A stretch of DNA of 64,000 bases from Acidobacteriota bacterium (GTDB lineage Bacteria; Acidobacteriota; Terriglobia; Terriglobales; Acidobacteriaceae), in the NCBI GenBank assembly GCA_021779935.1, contig JAJXZT010000022.1:1-64000 (forward strand). Reading direction: 5' to 3'. Below the pieces are notes generated by a model. It was not told the origin of the DNA. It did not search any database and was given only the letters and a program-made list of their open reading frames with translations. The first letter of the stretch is position 1. Each line of letters opens with the position of its first letter. Below are positions 36,587 through 45,229 of the stretch, in pieces. A program made the position numbers and the translations under genes.

Positions 36587-36906
36587 CGGGGGACTCCCGG
36601 AAAGCGGTGCTCTATCCTACCCGCAATACCCACGGGCGTAAAGTCCCTGCCGTGCCGCCAGTCGCATTAGGATATCCAAAAAATAGGGTTGTAGCCGCAG
36701 GGGGAAAGGGGGTAACATCCGCTACCTCTCCTCACCCGACAGGTGGAGTGTTCGGGGGGATAGCGCGCCTCAAGTGGGGTTGAGTTCGCGCACTGCAAGC
36801 AGCACCACATATTCGAACCCAGGAACATGCAACAAACACGGTCTACACACGCGGACTGTGCGTATGCGTATATGTGTCAAAAATCAATTTCAACCGGAGG
36901 ATCGTT
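36587..36906. other. Divergent regulatory region between phosphatase and small protein
   Basis: 320 bases with no supported gene. It contains G-rich runs (GGGGGAAAGGGGG at about 36700 and GGGGGG at about 36753) and presumably the promoter of the small protein at 36907. No known riboswitch architecture was recognised. Confidence 0.4.
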
Positions 36907-37221
36907 ATGCCACCAAGTACGCCGCCGAATGGAACCTATACATCCGCGTTGGGCGGAAGTCTTAGCTCCTGGAGCGGCAGTTTCACTTATACGGACGGGG
37001 CCATTGCCTACACTCGGACAAGCCCGTCTGGAAACTACACGGCGAGCAACACGTCGAACGGAAACGCGATCGTGTTTTCGATCTCGGACGGCACGACCAC
37101 TGTTCACTTCAACGGCGGAACTCACGTAAGCCTTCCCGGTGGAAAGTCAAAGTACACGGGGAACGCCAATGATGGCGGCCCGGCGATGACGCAGGATGCC
37201 TGGACGGCGACTCAGGATTAG
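36907..37221 (+). CDS. Small Ser/Thr/Gly-rich protein of unknown function
   Basis: 104 residues, not recognised. ATG 36907 follows GGAGG with seven bases spacing, a strong site, so I believe it is a real gene. The composition is rich in Ser, Thr, Gly and Asn with few charged residues (GGSLSSWSGSFTYTDG) and is probably all-beta. It ends MTQDAWTATQD. There is no signal peptide, no TM segment and no cysteine. It is 58 bases upstream of the Ser/Thr kinase gene on the same strand and is probably co-transcribed. Its many hydroxyl residues make it a conceivable kinase substrate, but that is speculation. Confidence 0.7.
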   Translation: MPPSTPPNGTYTSALGGSLSSWSGSFTYTDGAIAYTRTSPSGNYTASNTSNGNAIVFSISDGTTTVHFNGGTHVSLPGGKSKYTGNANDGGPAMTQDAWTATQD

Positions 37222-37279
37222 CGGGTAAGGCGCCCGGTTTCGACCGGGCGCGTGCTCCTGCCATTGAACGGAGCGGGTA

Positions 37280-40093
37280 ATGACTGAGCCAAGCCCTGAC
37301 GTAAATCCTTCTTATAAAGACAGCGGTGAAGTTCCTGAAACCGTCGCTGACGCGAGTGGTGCGGCACCCGCGCGGGCACGGGCAATCCCTGACCGGATCG
37401 GCAGGTACCACATTCTCCGCTTGCTCGCGGAAGGCGGAATGGGTGCGGTGTACGAGGCCGAACAGGAACATCCACACCGACTGGTGGCGCTGAAGGTCAT
37501 CAAGACGGGCTATGCGGACCAGGAGATGATCCGGCGGTTCGAACAGGAATCGCAGGCGCTCGGACGGCTGCAACATCCGGGAATCGCACAAATCTACGAA
37601 GCCGGCCAGGCCGAGACTGCGGCGGGCACTCAGCCGTATTTCGCGATGGAAATGATCCATGGGCTGCCGCTGGTGCGGTACGCGAATGAGCGGAACCTGA
37701 GCGTGCGCGAACGATTGTTGCTGCTGGCGCGCACCTGCGAGGCGGTACACCACGCGCATCAACGGGGATTGATCCACCGGGACCTGAAACCGGGGAACAT
37801 CCTGGTGGACGAGACTGGCCAGCCCAAGATCCTTGATTTTGGGATCGCGCAGATGACGGATTCCGATGCCGAACTCACGCGGCAAACAAGCGTTGGCCAA
37901 TTGATCGGCACGCTGTCGTACATGAGCCCCGAACAGGTAATGGCGGATCCGTATGAAATCGATACAAGGTCCGACGTCTACGCGCTGGGAGTGATCCTGT
38001 ATGAACTGCTTGCCGGGAAGCTTCCGTACAACCTGAGCCAAAAGCCGTTACACGAGGCGGTGCAGATCATCCGCGAGCAAGAGCCGACGAGGCTGAGTTC
38101 GTGGGACCGGCTTTACCGGGGTGATGTTGAAACAATCGTCGCAAAGGCGCTGGAGAAGGACAAAACACGTCGATACGCTTCGGCGGCGGGGCTGGCGGCA
38201 GATATTCGGCGCTACTTGAATGACGAGCCGATCACGGCACATCCGCCATCGGCACTGTATCAACTGCAGAAACTGGCGCGGCGGAACCGGACGGCGGTGG
38301 CGGGAATCCTGGCAGTGTTCTTCGTGTTAGTTGCTGGGGTAATCGTAAGTTCCGTGGAGTCGCTGCGTGCAAAACACGCGGAAGTGTCCGCACGGCAGGC
38401 GGAAGTACAGGCGGAGAGTCAGCGCGACCGCGCCGTAGTCGCCGAAAAAGAAGCGACCGAAGCGCGCGATCTCGCGTTGAAAGCCGAGGCGCAGTCGAAG
38501 CGCGAACGCGATAAGGCGGTGGCGGAGAGGCGACGCGCCGACAATGAAGCCGCGACGGCCACGGCGATCAGTAATTTTCTGCAAACCGATCTTTTGCAAC
38601 AGGCGAGTGCCGTGGGGCAAGGGCCAGGCGCGAAGGCAGATCCAGACATAAAGGTTAGAACAGTACTGGATCGTGCGGCGGGCCGTATTGGTAAACGCTT
38701 TGCCGAGAGGCCACAAGTGGAGGGCTCGATTGAGGCGACGATCGGCACGGCGTACTGGAACATCGGCGTGCTGGGCGCTGCGAAGGAGCACCTGGAGAGG
38801 GCGTTGCAACTGCTTCGCCGGACGCTGGGTGCCGACAATGCGGCGACACTGGCGGTGGCGGAGACGCTGGGAGAAACGTATCGAAGCGCCGGCAATTACC
38901 GCCAAGCCGAATCGCTGTTGCATGACACAGTGGATGCGTATGTTCGCTCGCGCGGCGCGGATGATCCGGGGACGTTGAAAGCGATGGGCGCACTGGCCGG
39001 CGTCTACGTGATGGAAGGAAAGATGGCCAAAGCGCAAACGCTTCTGACAGACGTTCTGGCACGCGACCGAAGAGTTCTGGGTGAAGACAACGAAACGACG
39101 CTGGATACGATGGGAGTGCTGGCGCGCGTTGATTTCATGAGCGGCAAATTGGCGGAAACCGAACAGCTTCTGCTGGCTGTGATCGCCGGACAGAAGCGGA
39201 CGTTTGGGCCCGAGCATCCGTACACGATCAGCACCATGAACAACCTGGCTGTGCTGTATCAGCGTGAAGGCCGGTACGCAGACGCAGAGAAACTTTACGC
39301 GAAGGTGATCGATATACGAAGCCGTGTGGAAGGGCCGGACCACCCTGAAACTCTGAACAGCCTGAACAATCTCGGCGTGCTGTATGCCGTGGAGGGTAAG
39401 TATACCGAGGCCGAAGCCCTGTACGACCGGGTGCTGAAAATGTGGCGGAAGCAACTGGGGCCGGACCACCCGCGCACACTGTCGGTTATGTCGAACATCG
39501 CGGTGCTGAAACTGGGGCAACGGAAATACGCGGAAGCGGAGGCACTGGCGAAAAGCGTGCTCGATACCCGCACAAGAGTACTGGGCGCGGAGCACGTGGA
39601 TACGCTGACGTCGATGAGGATACTGGGAGATATCTACGAGAGCGAAGGAAAGTATGCCGAGGCCGAGCCGCTGTACACAAAAGCGCTGGAGATCCGCAGG
39701 CGCGTTTCCGGCCCGCGAAACAGCGAAACACTCGCAATGCTTACGAGACTGGGAGAACTGCGGCTCGATCAGAAGCGATATTCAGAAGCCGAGACCCTGC
39801 TGCGCGAATGCCTGGAAGTGCAGAAACAGACCATGCCCGATAACTACAAACTCTACTGGACGGAAAATCTGCTGGGGGCAAGCCTTGCCGGCGAACAGAA
39901 GTACGCCGAGGCCGAACCGCTACTGGTTTCGGGATATGAAGGCATGAAAGAAAAAGCACAAAGCGTATCCGACCTTGACCGTCAGGAGTTAAAGAAAGCC
40001 GGCGAGCGGGTTCTGAATTTGTATATGGCATGGGGGAAAGCAGACAAAGCCGCTGAGTGGAAGAACGCGCTGGCATACGCCGGTAAATCCTGA
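37280..40093 (+). CDS. Transmembrane Ser/Thr protein kinase with TPR sensor
   Basis: 937 residues. A Hanks-type kinase domain at about 40-310 has the Gly loop LLAEGGMGAVYEA, ATP Lys72 (ALKVIK), HRDLKPGN (Asp168) and DFG (186-188). A single TM at about 338-362 (AVAGILAVFFVLVAGVIV) is followed by an Ala/Glu/Lys/Arg-rich coiled coil (about 365-425). The C-terminal part (about 480-920) is a long tetratricopeptide array of the Kinesin-light-chain type (YRQAESLLHDTV, YADAEKLYAKVI, YTEAEALYDRVL, YAEAEPLYTKAL). This kinase-TM-TPR architecture is common in Acidobacteriota. The TPRs would be on the far side of the membrane and may sense a protein partner. Confidence 0.93.
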   Translation: MTEPSPDVNPSYKDSGEVPETVADASGAAPARARAIPDRIGRYHILRLLAEGGMGAVYEAEQEHPHRLVALKVIKTGYADQEMIRRFEQESQALGRLQHPGIAQIYEAGQAETAAGTQPYFAMEMIHGLPLVRYANERNLSVRERLLLLARTCEAVHHAHQRGLIHRDLKPGNILVDETGQPKILDFGIAQMTDSDAELTRQTSVGQLIGTLSYMSPEQVMADPYEIDTRSDVYALGVILYELLAGKLPYNLSQKPLHEAVQIIREQEPTRLSSWDRLYRGDVETIVAKALEKDKTRRYASAAGLAADIRRYLNDEPITAHPPSALYQLQKLARRNRTAVAGILAVFFVLVAGVIVSSVESLRAKHAEVSARQAEVQAESQRDRAVVAEKEATEARDLALKAEAQSKRERDKAVAERRRADNEAATATAISNFLQTDLLQQASAVGQGPGAKADPDIKVRTVLDRAAGRIGKRFAERPQVEGSIEATIGTAYWNIGVLGAAKEHLERALQLLRRTLGADNAATLAVAETLGETYRSAGNYRQAESLLHDTVDAYVRSRGADDPGTLKAMGALAGVYVMEGKMAKAQTLLTDVLARDRRVLGEDNETTLDTMGVLARVDFMSGKLAETEQLLLAVIAGQKRTFGPEHPYTISTMNNLAVLYQREGRYADAEKLYAKVIDIRSRVEGPDHPETLNSLNNLGVLYAVEGKYTEAEALYDRVLKMWRKQLGPDHPRTLSVMSNIAVLKLGQRKYAEAEALAKSVLDTRTRVLGAEHVDTLTSMRILGDIYESEGKYAEAEPLYTKALEIRRRVSGPRNSETLAMLTRLGELRLDQKRYSEAETLLRECLEVQKQTMPDNYKLYWTENLLGASLAGEQKYAEAEPLLVSGYEGMKEKAQSVSDLDRQELKKAGERVLNLYMAWGKADKAAEWKNALAYAGKS

Positions 40094-40226
40094 ACAGATG
40101 AAAAGCCCTGCGTAACCGATAAACCACCTGTTGCCCCTTCGCGTGTGTAAGTGGCCCGCTTTCGGATTCGCAAAACACGCAATCCATAAGCTCGTGGCCC
40201 ACCCTTTCCGTTCCACAAAACCAATT

Positions 40227-40312
40227 GTGCCCCACCCTATCGCGAACTGCGCGACCAGAGTAGGGCACGAAGAGCCTGATGTTGCGATCCCATGCAAAAG
40301 AGGCTTGCATGG
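40227..40312. repeat. Intergenic inverted repeats (composite repeat family, copy a)
   Basis: Two palindromes stand in tandem. GTGCCC..TA at 40227 pairs with TAGGGCAC ending at 40268, with GCGCGA-like sequence in the middle. CCATGCAA (40290-40297) pairs with TTGCATGG (40305-40312) around AAGAGGC. The second is almost identical to the element near 46905. Both belong to the C-module family described under findings. Confidence 0.6.
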
Positions 40313-40346
40313 TTCACGCATCAACACATTGACACACATCAATACA

Positions 40347-40937
40347 TTACGGGCGGGCGGCGACGACGAGATAGATGCTGTCGTTGATGTCTTCCGCCTT
40401 CTGGACGTGCCAATGACTGTCCGTGAGCGTGCGTTCGACTGTCGAGCGCGGGATGCGGTGGTCCTGCGGAGGGCCGGGTGGGCGCATGCCTTCGGGGCGC
40501 CAGTCGAGGATGGCGATGCGGCCGCCGGATTGCAAGATGCGCGCGGCTTCGGCGAGTACGGCGGAGTGATCGTCAAACTCGTGCCAGACGGATGCCATGA
40601 AGACGAGAGCGCAAGTGGCGTCGGGAAGATTCGTCGCGACGTCGGTACCGAGAAGTGGGACGACGTTGGCCGGCGCATCGGGAGCGGACAGTTTTTCGCG
40701 CAGATGGCCAAGCATTTCCTGAGAGATGTCGACGGCGAAGAGCTTGTACGCGGGGCCGATGCGGAGGGCGATGGGAAGAGCAAAGTATCCGTTGCCAGCA
40801 CCGACGTCGGCGACGTTGCCGGACGCGGTGAGGCCGATGGTGTCGAGAATTGCGTCGACGGGGAGGTAACGGTTGCGTTCGGGATCGTCGAGGCGATGGA
40901 CGTTCTGCGGATCAAAGCGCTTGTGGTCGTGAGGCAT
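40347..40937 (-). CDS. Class I SAM-dependent methyltransferase
   Basis: 196-residue Rossmann methyltransferase with motif I VADVGAGNGYFALP and the acidic loop FAVDIS. The post-motif segment is CALVFMASVWHEFDD, and a later helix-strand is GGRIAILDWRPEG. The start MPHDHKRFDPQNVHRLDDPERN has the short N-terminal helix seen in UbiE-like small-molecule methyltransferases. The substrate is not predictable. It is isolated between repeat-bearing intergenic regions. Confidence 0.85.
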   Translation of the reverse strand: MPHDHKRFDPQNVHRLDDPERNRYLPVDAILDTIGLTASGNVADVGAGNGYFALPIALRIGPAYKLFAVDISQEMLGHLREKLSAPDAPANVVPLLGTDVATNLPDATCALVFMASVWHEFDDHSAVLAEAARILQSGGRIAILDWRPEGMRPPGPPQDHRIPRSTVERTLTDSHWHVQKAEDINDSIYLVVAARP

Positions 40938-41167
40938 GGTGTAAGGGTACTAGGTATCAGGTGCTGGGCGCTAGGGGGTGCCGATTGGGGGACAGATTTT
41001 CGAATTAAAAAGCAAAGACAGAAATGCAGAGGTGCGCTCGGGGATGGACGAATGAGGGTGGATGAACGGGCGGAGGCGGTGAGGGTCACGGGTTGCCGTG
41101 ACCCGAATCACTGTAGGAAGAACGGCTGGGGCCAATCATAGAGCCGAGGCTCTGCTGAGCCGCCGCT

Positions 41168-42232
41168 ATGACTTCCAATTGGGTGACGTGTGCTGTCGCG
41201 GAACAGATGGCAGTGAGCACGATCGCGCTCCACGATCTGAAAGGCTTCCGCCCAATGCCACCGCGTCCCGCGTGGATTCCCGCAAATATTCCGTTTGAAC
41301 TGGTGGTGCTGGTGTGCGTGGCGGTGGCGCTGACGATCATCCTGGGAGCAGTGCTGCTGCGCATTCGTGACCTGAGGGGAATAAACGCGGAACTGCAACG
41401 CACGCGCGAACTGGCTGCGGCTCGCGAACACGAACGCGACCTGGCTCAACAGGAACTGCTGCGCAAGCTGGAAGAAGAGCGCGAACTGGCGAAGCAGAAG
41501 ATGCAGTTCGAAGCGCAGTTGAGCGAGTACGAGAAATACGCGTCACTGGCGCAACTGGCGCTGGGCGCGGCACACGAGATCAACAACCCGCTGCTGGGAA
41601 TTCTGTCGCACCTGGAACTGGAACTGAACGAAGCGACGGACGGCGAGAGGCGTAGCGAGATTGAACAATGCATCGAGGGGACGAAGCGGATTTCGTCGGC
41701 GGTGCGCGGGCTGCTGAATTATGCGCGACCGGGACCGCTGATGATCACGAAGATCAGCCTGGAACGGCTGGTGGCGGAGACGATCAACTTTCTTCAGCAT
41801 CAACCAATGTTTCGCGGAATTGGACTGCTGCGGCAGATTGCGCGCGACGTCCCGCAGATCAGCGCGGATGCGAACCAGTTGTCGCAGGTGATGATGAACC
41901 TGCTGCTGAACGCGGCACAGGCGATGCCGGAGGGCGGCACGATCACGATTTCATCGGCGAAGGTGAAATTCGAGGAGAACATTGAAATCACCGTCACGGA
42001 CACGGGATGCGGCATTCCGGCGGACATTCTGCCGCACGTGTTCGAGCCATTCTTTACGACAAAGCGCGGAAAAGGTACGGGGCTGGGATTGAGCATCAGC
42101 CAGGCGTACATACGCAGCCACGGCGGAGATATTCGCGTGGAGAGCATTCCGGGGCGGGGAACGACGGTGCGGATGACGCTGCCGATAAGACAGGAGCAGC
42201 ACGTGAGCGATACGGGAGAGGTGGTGGCCTGA
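41168..42232 (+). CDS. Sensor histidine kinase
   Basis: 354 residues from the first ATG; starts at 41207 or 41255 are also possible and none has a strong binding site. One TM at about 43-66 (FELVVLVCVAVALTIILGAV) is followed by a coiled coil (about 72-122). HisKA has His136 (ALGAAHEINNPLLGIL). The HATPase has NLLLNAAQAM, TDTGCGIPADI and GTGLGLSISQAYI. There is no periplasmic sensor domain, so it may sense through the membrane or a partner. The stop overlaps the ATG of the NtrC-like regulator (TGATG), so the pair is a two-component system. Confidence 0.93.
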   Translation: MTSNWVTCAVAEQMAVSTIALHDLKGFRPMPPRPAWIPANIPFELVVLVCVAVALTIILGAVLLRIRDLRGINAELQRTRELAAAREHERDLAQQELLRKLEEERELAKQKMQFEAQLSEYEKYASLAQLALGAAHEINNPLLGILSHLELELNEATDGERRSEIEQCIEGTKRISSAVRGLLNYARPGPLMITKISLERLVAETINFLQHQPMFRGIGLLRQIARDVPQISADANQLSQVMMNLLLNAAQAMPEGGTITISSAKVKFEENIEITVTDTGCGIPADILPHVFEPFFTTKRGKGTGLGLSISQAYIRSHGGDIRVESIPGRGTTVRMTLPIRQEQHVSDTGEVVA

Positions 42233-43623
42233 TGTCGTACTCGATTCTGGTGGTGGACGATGAGGCTCTGACGCTGCGGACGATTGGGCGCGCGCTGCAG
42301 AACGAAGGATATGAAGTGTCAGTGGCGATGTCGGCCGAGGAGGCGCTGCAGAGCTTTACGGAATTCCACACGGACCTGGCGCTGCTGGACGTGGTGTTGC
42401 CGGGAATGGATGGAATCGAGTTGCTGCGGCAGATCAAGAAGATGAATCCGGGGACGGTCGTGCTGATGATGAGCGCGTATCACATGGTCGATCGCGCCGT
42501 GGAAGCGATGAAGCTGGGCGCGTACGACTACCTGATCAAGCCATTCCACATCACGGACATGCTATCGACGATGCAACGCGCAACGGAGATGCTGGCGCTG
42601 CGAGTGCGAGTGCGCGACACGGTGCAGGCACAGAAGGGGAGATACGACTTTGGCAAAGTGGTGACGCACAACGCGGCGATGCGCGAGATGCTGGAGATGG
42701 CGCGCAAGGCGGCAGAGAGCGATAAGACGACCATCCTGATACAAGGAGAGAGCGGAACCGGAAAAGAAGTGCTGGCGAAGGCGATTCACTATCACAGTCC
42801 GAGAGGGAACAACCCGCTGGTGGAGTTGAACTGCGCGGCGCTGCCGGAGACCCTGCTGGAGAGCGAGTTGTTTGGATACGAACCGGGGGCGTTTACGGAT
42901 GCGAGGCGGAGAAAAGAAGGGCTGATAGAAAAAGCAAATGGCGGAACGCTGTTCCTGGACGAGATTGGAAATATGTCGCTGGCGGTGCAGGCAAAGCTGC
43001 TGAAGGTGCTGGAAGACAGTACGTTCACGAGACTAGGGGGGACGCGTCCAATTACGGTGGATGCGCGGCTGATTTGCGCGACGAATAAAGTGCTGAAGGA
43101 CGCTACGGATCGAGGAGAATTTCGCGACGACCTTTTCTACAGGCTAAACGTGATGCCGCTGATGATTCCTCCACTGAAGGACCGGAGAGAAGACATCATG
43201 CCGCTGTCGCTGGACATCATGGCGCACTTCAACAAGGAGTTGAAAAAGAGTTTTACGGGATTCACGCCGGCGGCGGCGGAACTGCTGACGCAGTATCCAT
43301 GGCCGGGAAATATCCGCGAGCTGAAGAACGTGATTGAGCGGACGATGATACTGTCGCCAGAAGGAGATATCGACGCGTTGCACCTGCCGGAAGAGATTCG
43401 CGAATATGAATCCATGGAGAAAGCGACGGATCACCTGGCGATGGTAGAGGCAGCGCCGGGTAGCGGAACTCAACTGCGATCACTGCGGGAATTGGAGCAG
43501 ATGTATATCCACGAAGTGCTGACGGCGACGGGGAACAACAAGGCGCAAGCCGCAAAAATACTGGGGATTCATCCGACATCGCTGATGAGGCGCCTGAAGA
43601 GAGAAGAAGGCGACGGGGAGTGA
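42232..43623 (+). CDS. NtrC-family sigma-54-dependent response regulator
   Basis: 463 residues. Receiver domain with Asp9-Asp10 and phosphoacceptor Asp53 (LLDVVLPGMDG). AAA+ domain at about 145-385 with Walker A GESGTGKE and FLDEIGNM. The sigma-54-contact loop reads GAFTDA instead of the canonical GAFTGA. The Fis-type HTH at the end is NNKAQAAKILGIHPTSLMRR. Coupled to the upstream kinase by overlap. Targets should have -24/-12 promoters; one candidate in the window precedes cheA. The loop variant is a natural substitution seen in some members of the family. Confidence 0.94.
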   Translation: MSYSILVVDDEALTLRTIGRALQNEGYEVSVAMSAEEALQSFTEFHTDLALLDVVLPGMDGIELLRQIKKMNPGTVVLMMSAYHMVDRAVEAMKLGAYDYLIKPFHITDMLSTMQRATEMLALRVRVRDTVQAQKGRYDFGKVVTHNAAMREMLEMARKAAESDKTTILIQGESGTGKEVLAKAIHYHSPRGNNPLVELNCAALPETLLESELFGYEPGAFTDARRRKEGLIEKANGGTLFLDEIGNMSLAVQAKLLKVLEDSTFTRLGGTRPITVDARLICATNKVLKDATDRGEFRDDLFYRLNVMPLMIPPLKDRREDIMPLSLDIMAHFNKELKKSFTGFTPAAAELLTQYPWPGNIRELKNVIERTMILSPEGDIDALHLPEEIREYESMEKATDHLAMVEAAPGSGTQLRSLRELEQMYIHEVLTATGNNKAQAAKILGIHPTSLMRRLKREEGDGE

Positions 43624-43639
43624 AAGGAGAGACACGAGT

Positions 43640-43705
43640 CGCGAGCTGCGAAAGACGAGAGAGAAGAAGAGCGTAAGAAACAACGGCAAAGGCAATAGCG
43701 ACAGA
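43640..43705. repeat. Composite repeat family, copy b (A and B modules)
   Basis: A GAGCTGCGAAAGACGAGAGA string is followed by AACAACGGCAAAGGCAA, matching the hexamer-periodic module found at 59760 and 61180. It lies between the convergent NtrC-like and MFS genes. Confidence 0.45.
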
Positions 43706-43816
43706 CCGATGCGTGCCCATTATTAGCAGGCATTGGGCCATTGGCCCCAGGGATATTGGAGAGGACAAAGGACGCCGGGGCAACTTGAGGACGAGTTGCC
43801 GCCGGCGTTGCTGCGT

Positions 43817-45229
43817 TCAGTGAGAAATTTCCTCGAGAGCAAGGCCGCGGGTGCGCGGTCCGAAGACGCCAATGGAGACGACGACGACGACCATGCTGGC
43901 GGCGATGAAGGCGAAGACGCCGATGTCGCCGAAGTTTTGGAGGAAGAAGGCGATCATGAAGGCAGAGATGGCGGCGGAGATCCGGCTGAAGGAATAGACG
44001 AATCCGACGGCACGGGCACGCACGCGCGTGGGGAAGAGTTCGGCCTGGTAGGCGTGATAGGAGTAGGACATCAAGATGATGGAGAGCGTGATGCCCGCTC
44101 CGAAAAGCACCAGCATGGCAGGTGAGGATTGCATGGCAAAGATGATGCCGAAGACACCAATTCCAATGGCGGCCACGACGATCTGCCACTTACGCTCGAA
44201 CTTGTCAGCGAAGAGGCTGAACAAGAGCGGCGCAACGGGATAAAGCGCGGCGATGAAAAAAGAATACTCGAGACTCTTGGTGACGGTGTGACCACGGGCG
44301 GCGACAAGGGCGGGCACCCAACTGGCAAATCCGTAGAAGCCGATGCTCTGGAAGAAATTGAAAACCGACATCATAATGGTGCGCTTGCGGAATGGCGGAT
44401 GCCAGATCTCAGAGAAGCTGGCCTTGCTGGTGTCAATGACGAGCGCACCCGGAGGGGGAAGCTCGGCGCCGATGTCGGCGGCGACCTGCGCTTCAAGCCG
44501 AGAGGTGACGCGATCCGCATCCTCCACGTAGCCGCGTCCGGCGAGCCAGCGAGGAGATTCAGGCACACGACGCTGGATGAACCAGACGAAGATGGCGCCG
44601 AGAGCGGGGAAGAGTACGACAAAGCGCCAGCCTGCAACGCCCAAAGGAGCCATGGGGATGAGTCGCCAGGAGAGGAAGGCGACGATGGGCACGGCGATGA
44701 ACTGGATGCACTGGTTGATGGCGAAGGCGCGTCCGCGGATGGATTTTGGCACCAGTTCGGAGATGTAGGAGTCGATGGTTACGAGTTCGACGCCGATGCC
44801 AACTCCGGCAATGAATCGAAACACATCGATGCCAATGGCGGCGTGCTGCATGGACAGGAAAATGTCGGCAACGGCATACCAGAGAAGAGAGAGCATGAAG
44901 ATAATTCGGCGGCCGAAGCGGTCGGCAACGAAACTGAATGCCATGGTTCCGATGAACAGGCCGATGAACGTGACAGAAGCGAAGGTTGCCTGGTCGGAAA
45001 AGCCGAACAATCCCTGCGCACCGTTGTGAAAGATGCCGGCGCGAATGAGGCCGGGGCTGACGTAGCCGACGACGAACAGGTCGTACATCTCAAAACAGCC
45101 GCCGATCGACAGCAGGATGACCAGCATCCAGATGGAACGCGTCGCGGGCAGACGATCAAGTCGAGCGGTGATTGCCGCAACCTGTTCCGCCGCGGATGAG
45201 CGAGTGGATGTCGAGGAATTGGAATTCAT
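43817..45229 (-). CDS. MFS transporter, organic-acid/aromatic-acid type (12 TM)
   Basis: 470 residues with about 12 hydrophobic segments. Motif A is FVADRFGRRI. The segment GVGIGVELVTIDSYISELVP after TM4 resembles the sugar-porter/aromatic-acid symporter (AAHS) group. The central loop (about 225-270) is cytoplasmic and hydrophilic. The ATG overlaps the stop of the upstream PrpD-like gene by four bases (ATGA), so it is the last gene of the PrpD operon. I infer uptake of the acid handled by that enzyme; the substrate is unknown. Confidence 0.88.
   Translation of the reverse strand: MNSNSSTSTRSSAAEQVAAITARLDRLPATRSIWMLVILLSIGGCFEMYDLFVVGYVSPGLIRAGIFHNGAQGLFGFSDQATFASVTFIGLFIGTMAFSFVADRFGRRIIFMLSLLWYAVADIFLSMQHAAIGIDVFRFIAGVGIGVELVTIDSYISELVPKSIRGRAFAINQCIQFIAVPIVAFLSWRLIPMAPLGVAGWRFVVLFPALGAIFVWFIQRRVPESPRWLAGRGYVEDADRVTSRLEAQVAADIGAELPPPGALVIDTSKASFSEIWHPPFRKRTIMMSVFNFFQSIGFYGFASWVPALVAARGHTVTKSLEYSFFIAALYPVAPLLFSLFADKFERKWQIVVAAIGIGVFGIIFAMQSSPAMLVLFGAGITLSIILMSYSYHAYQAELFPTRVRARAVGFVYSFSRISAAISAFMIAFFLQNFGDIGVFAFIAASMVVVVVSIGVFGPRTRGLALEEISH

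Noticed and set aside
44129-45199. 356-codon antisense frame across the MFS gene
   Set aside because: Asp/Glu/Gly-rich composition produced by the reverse complement of membrane-helix codons.
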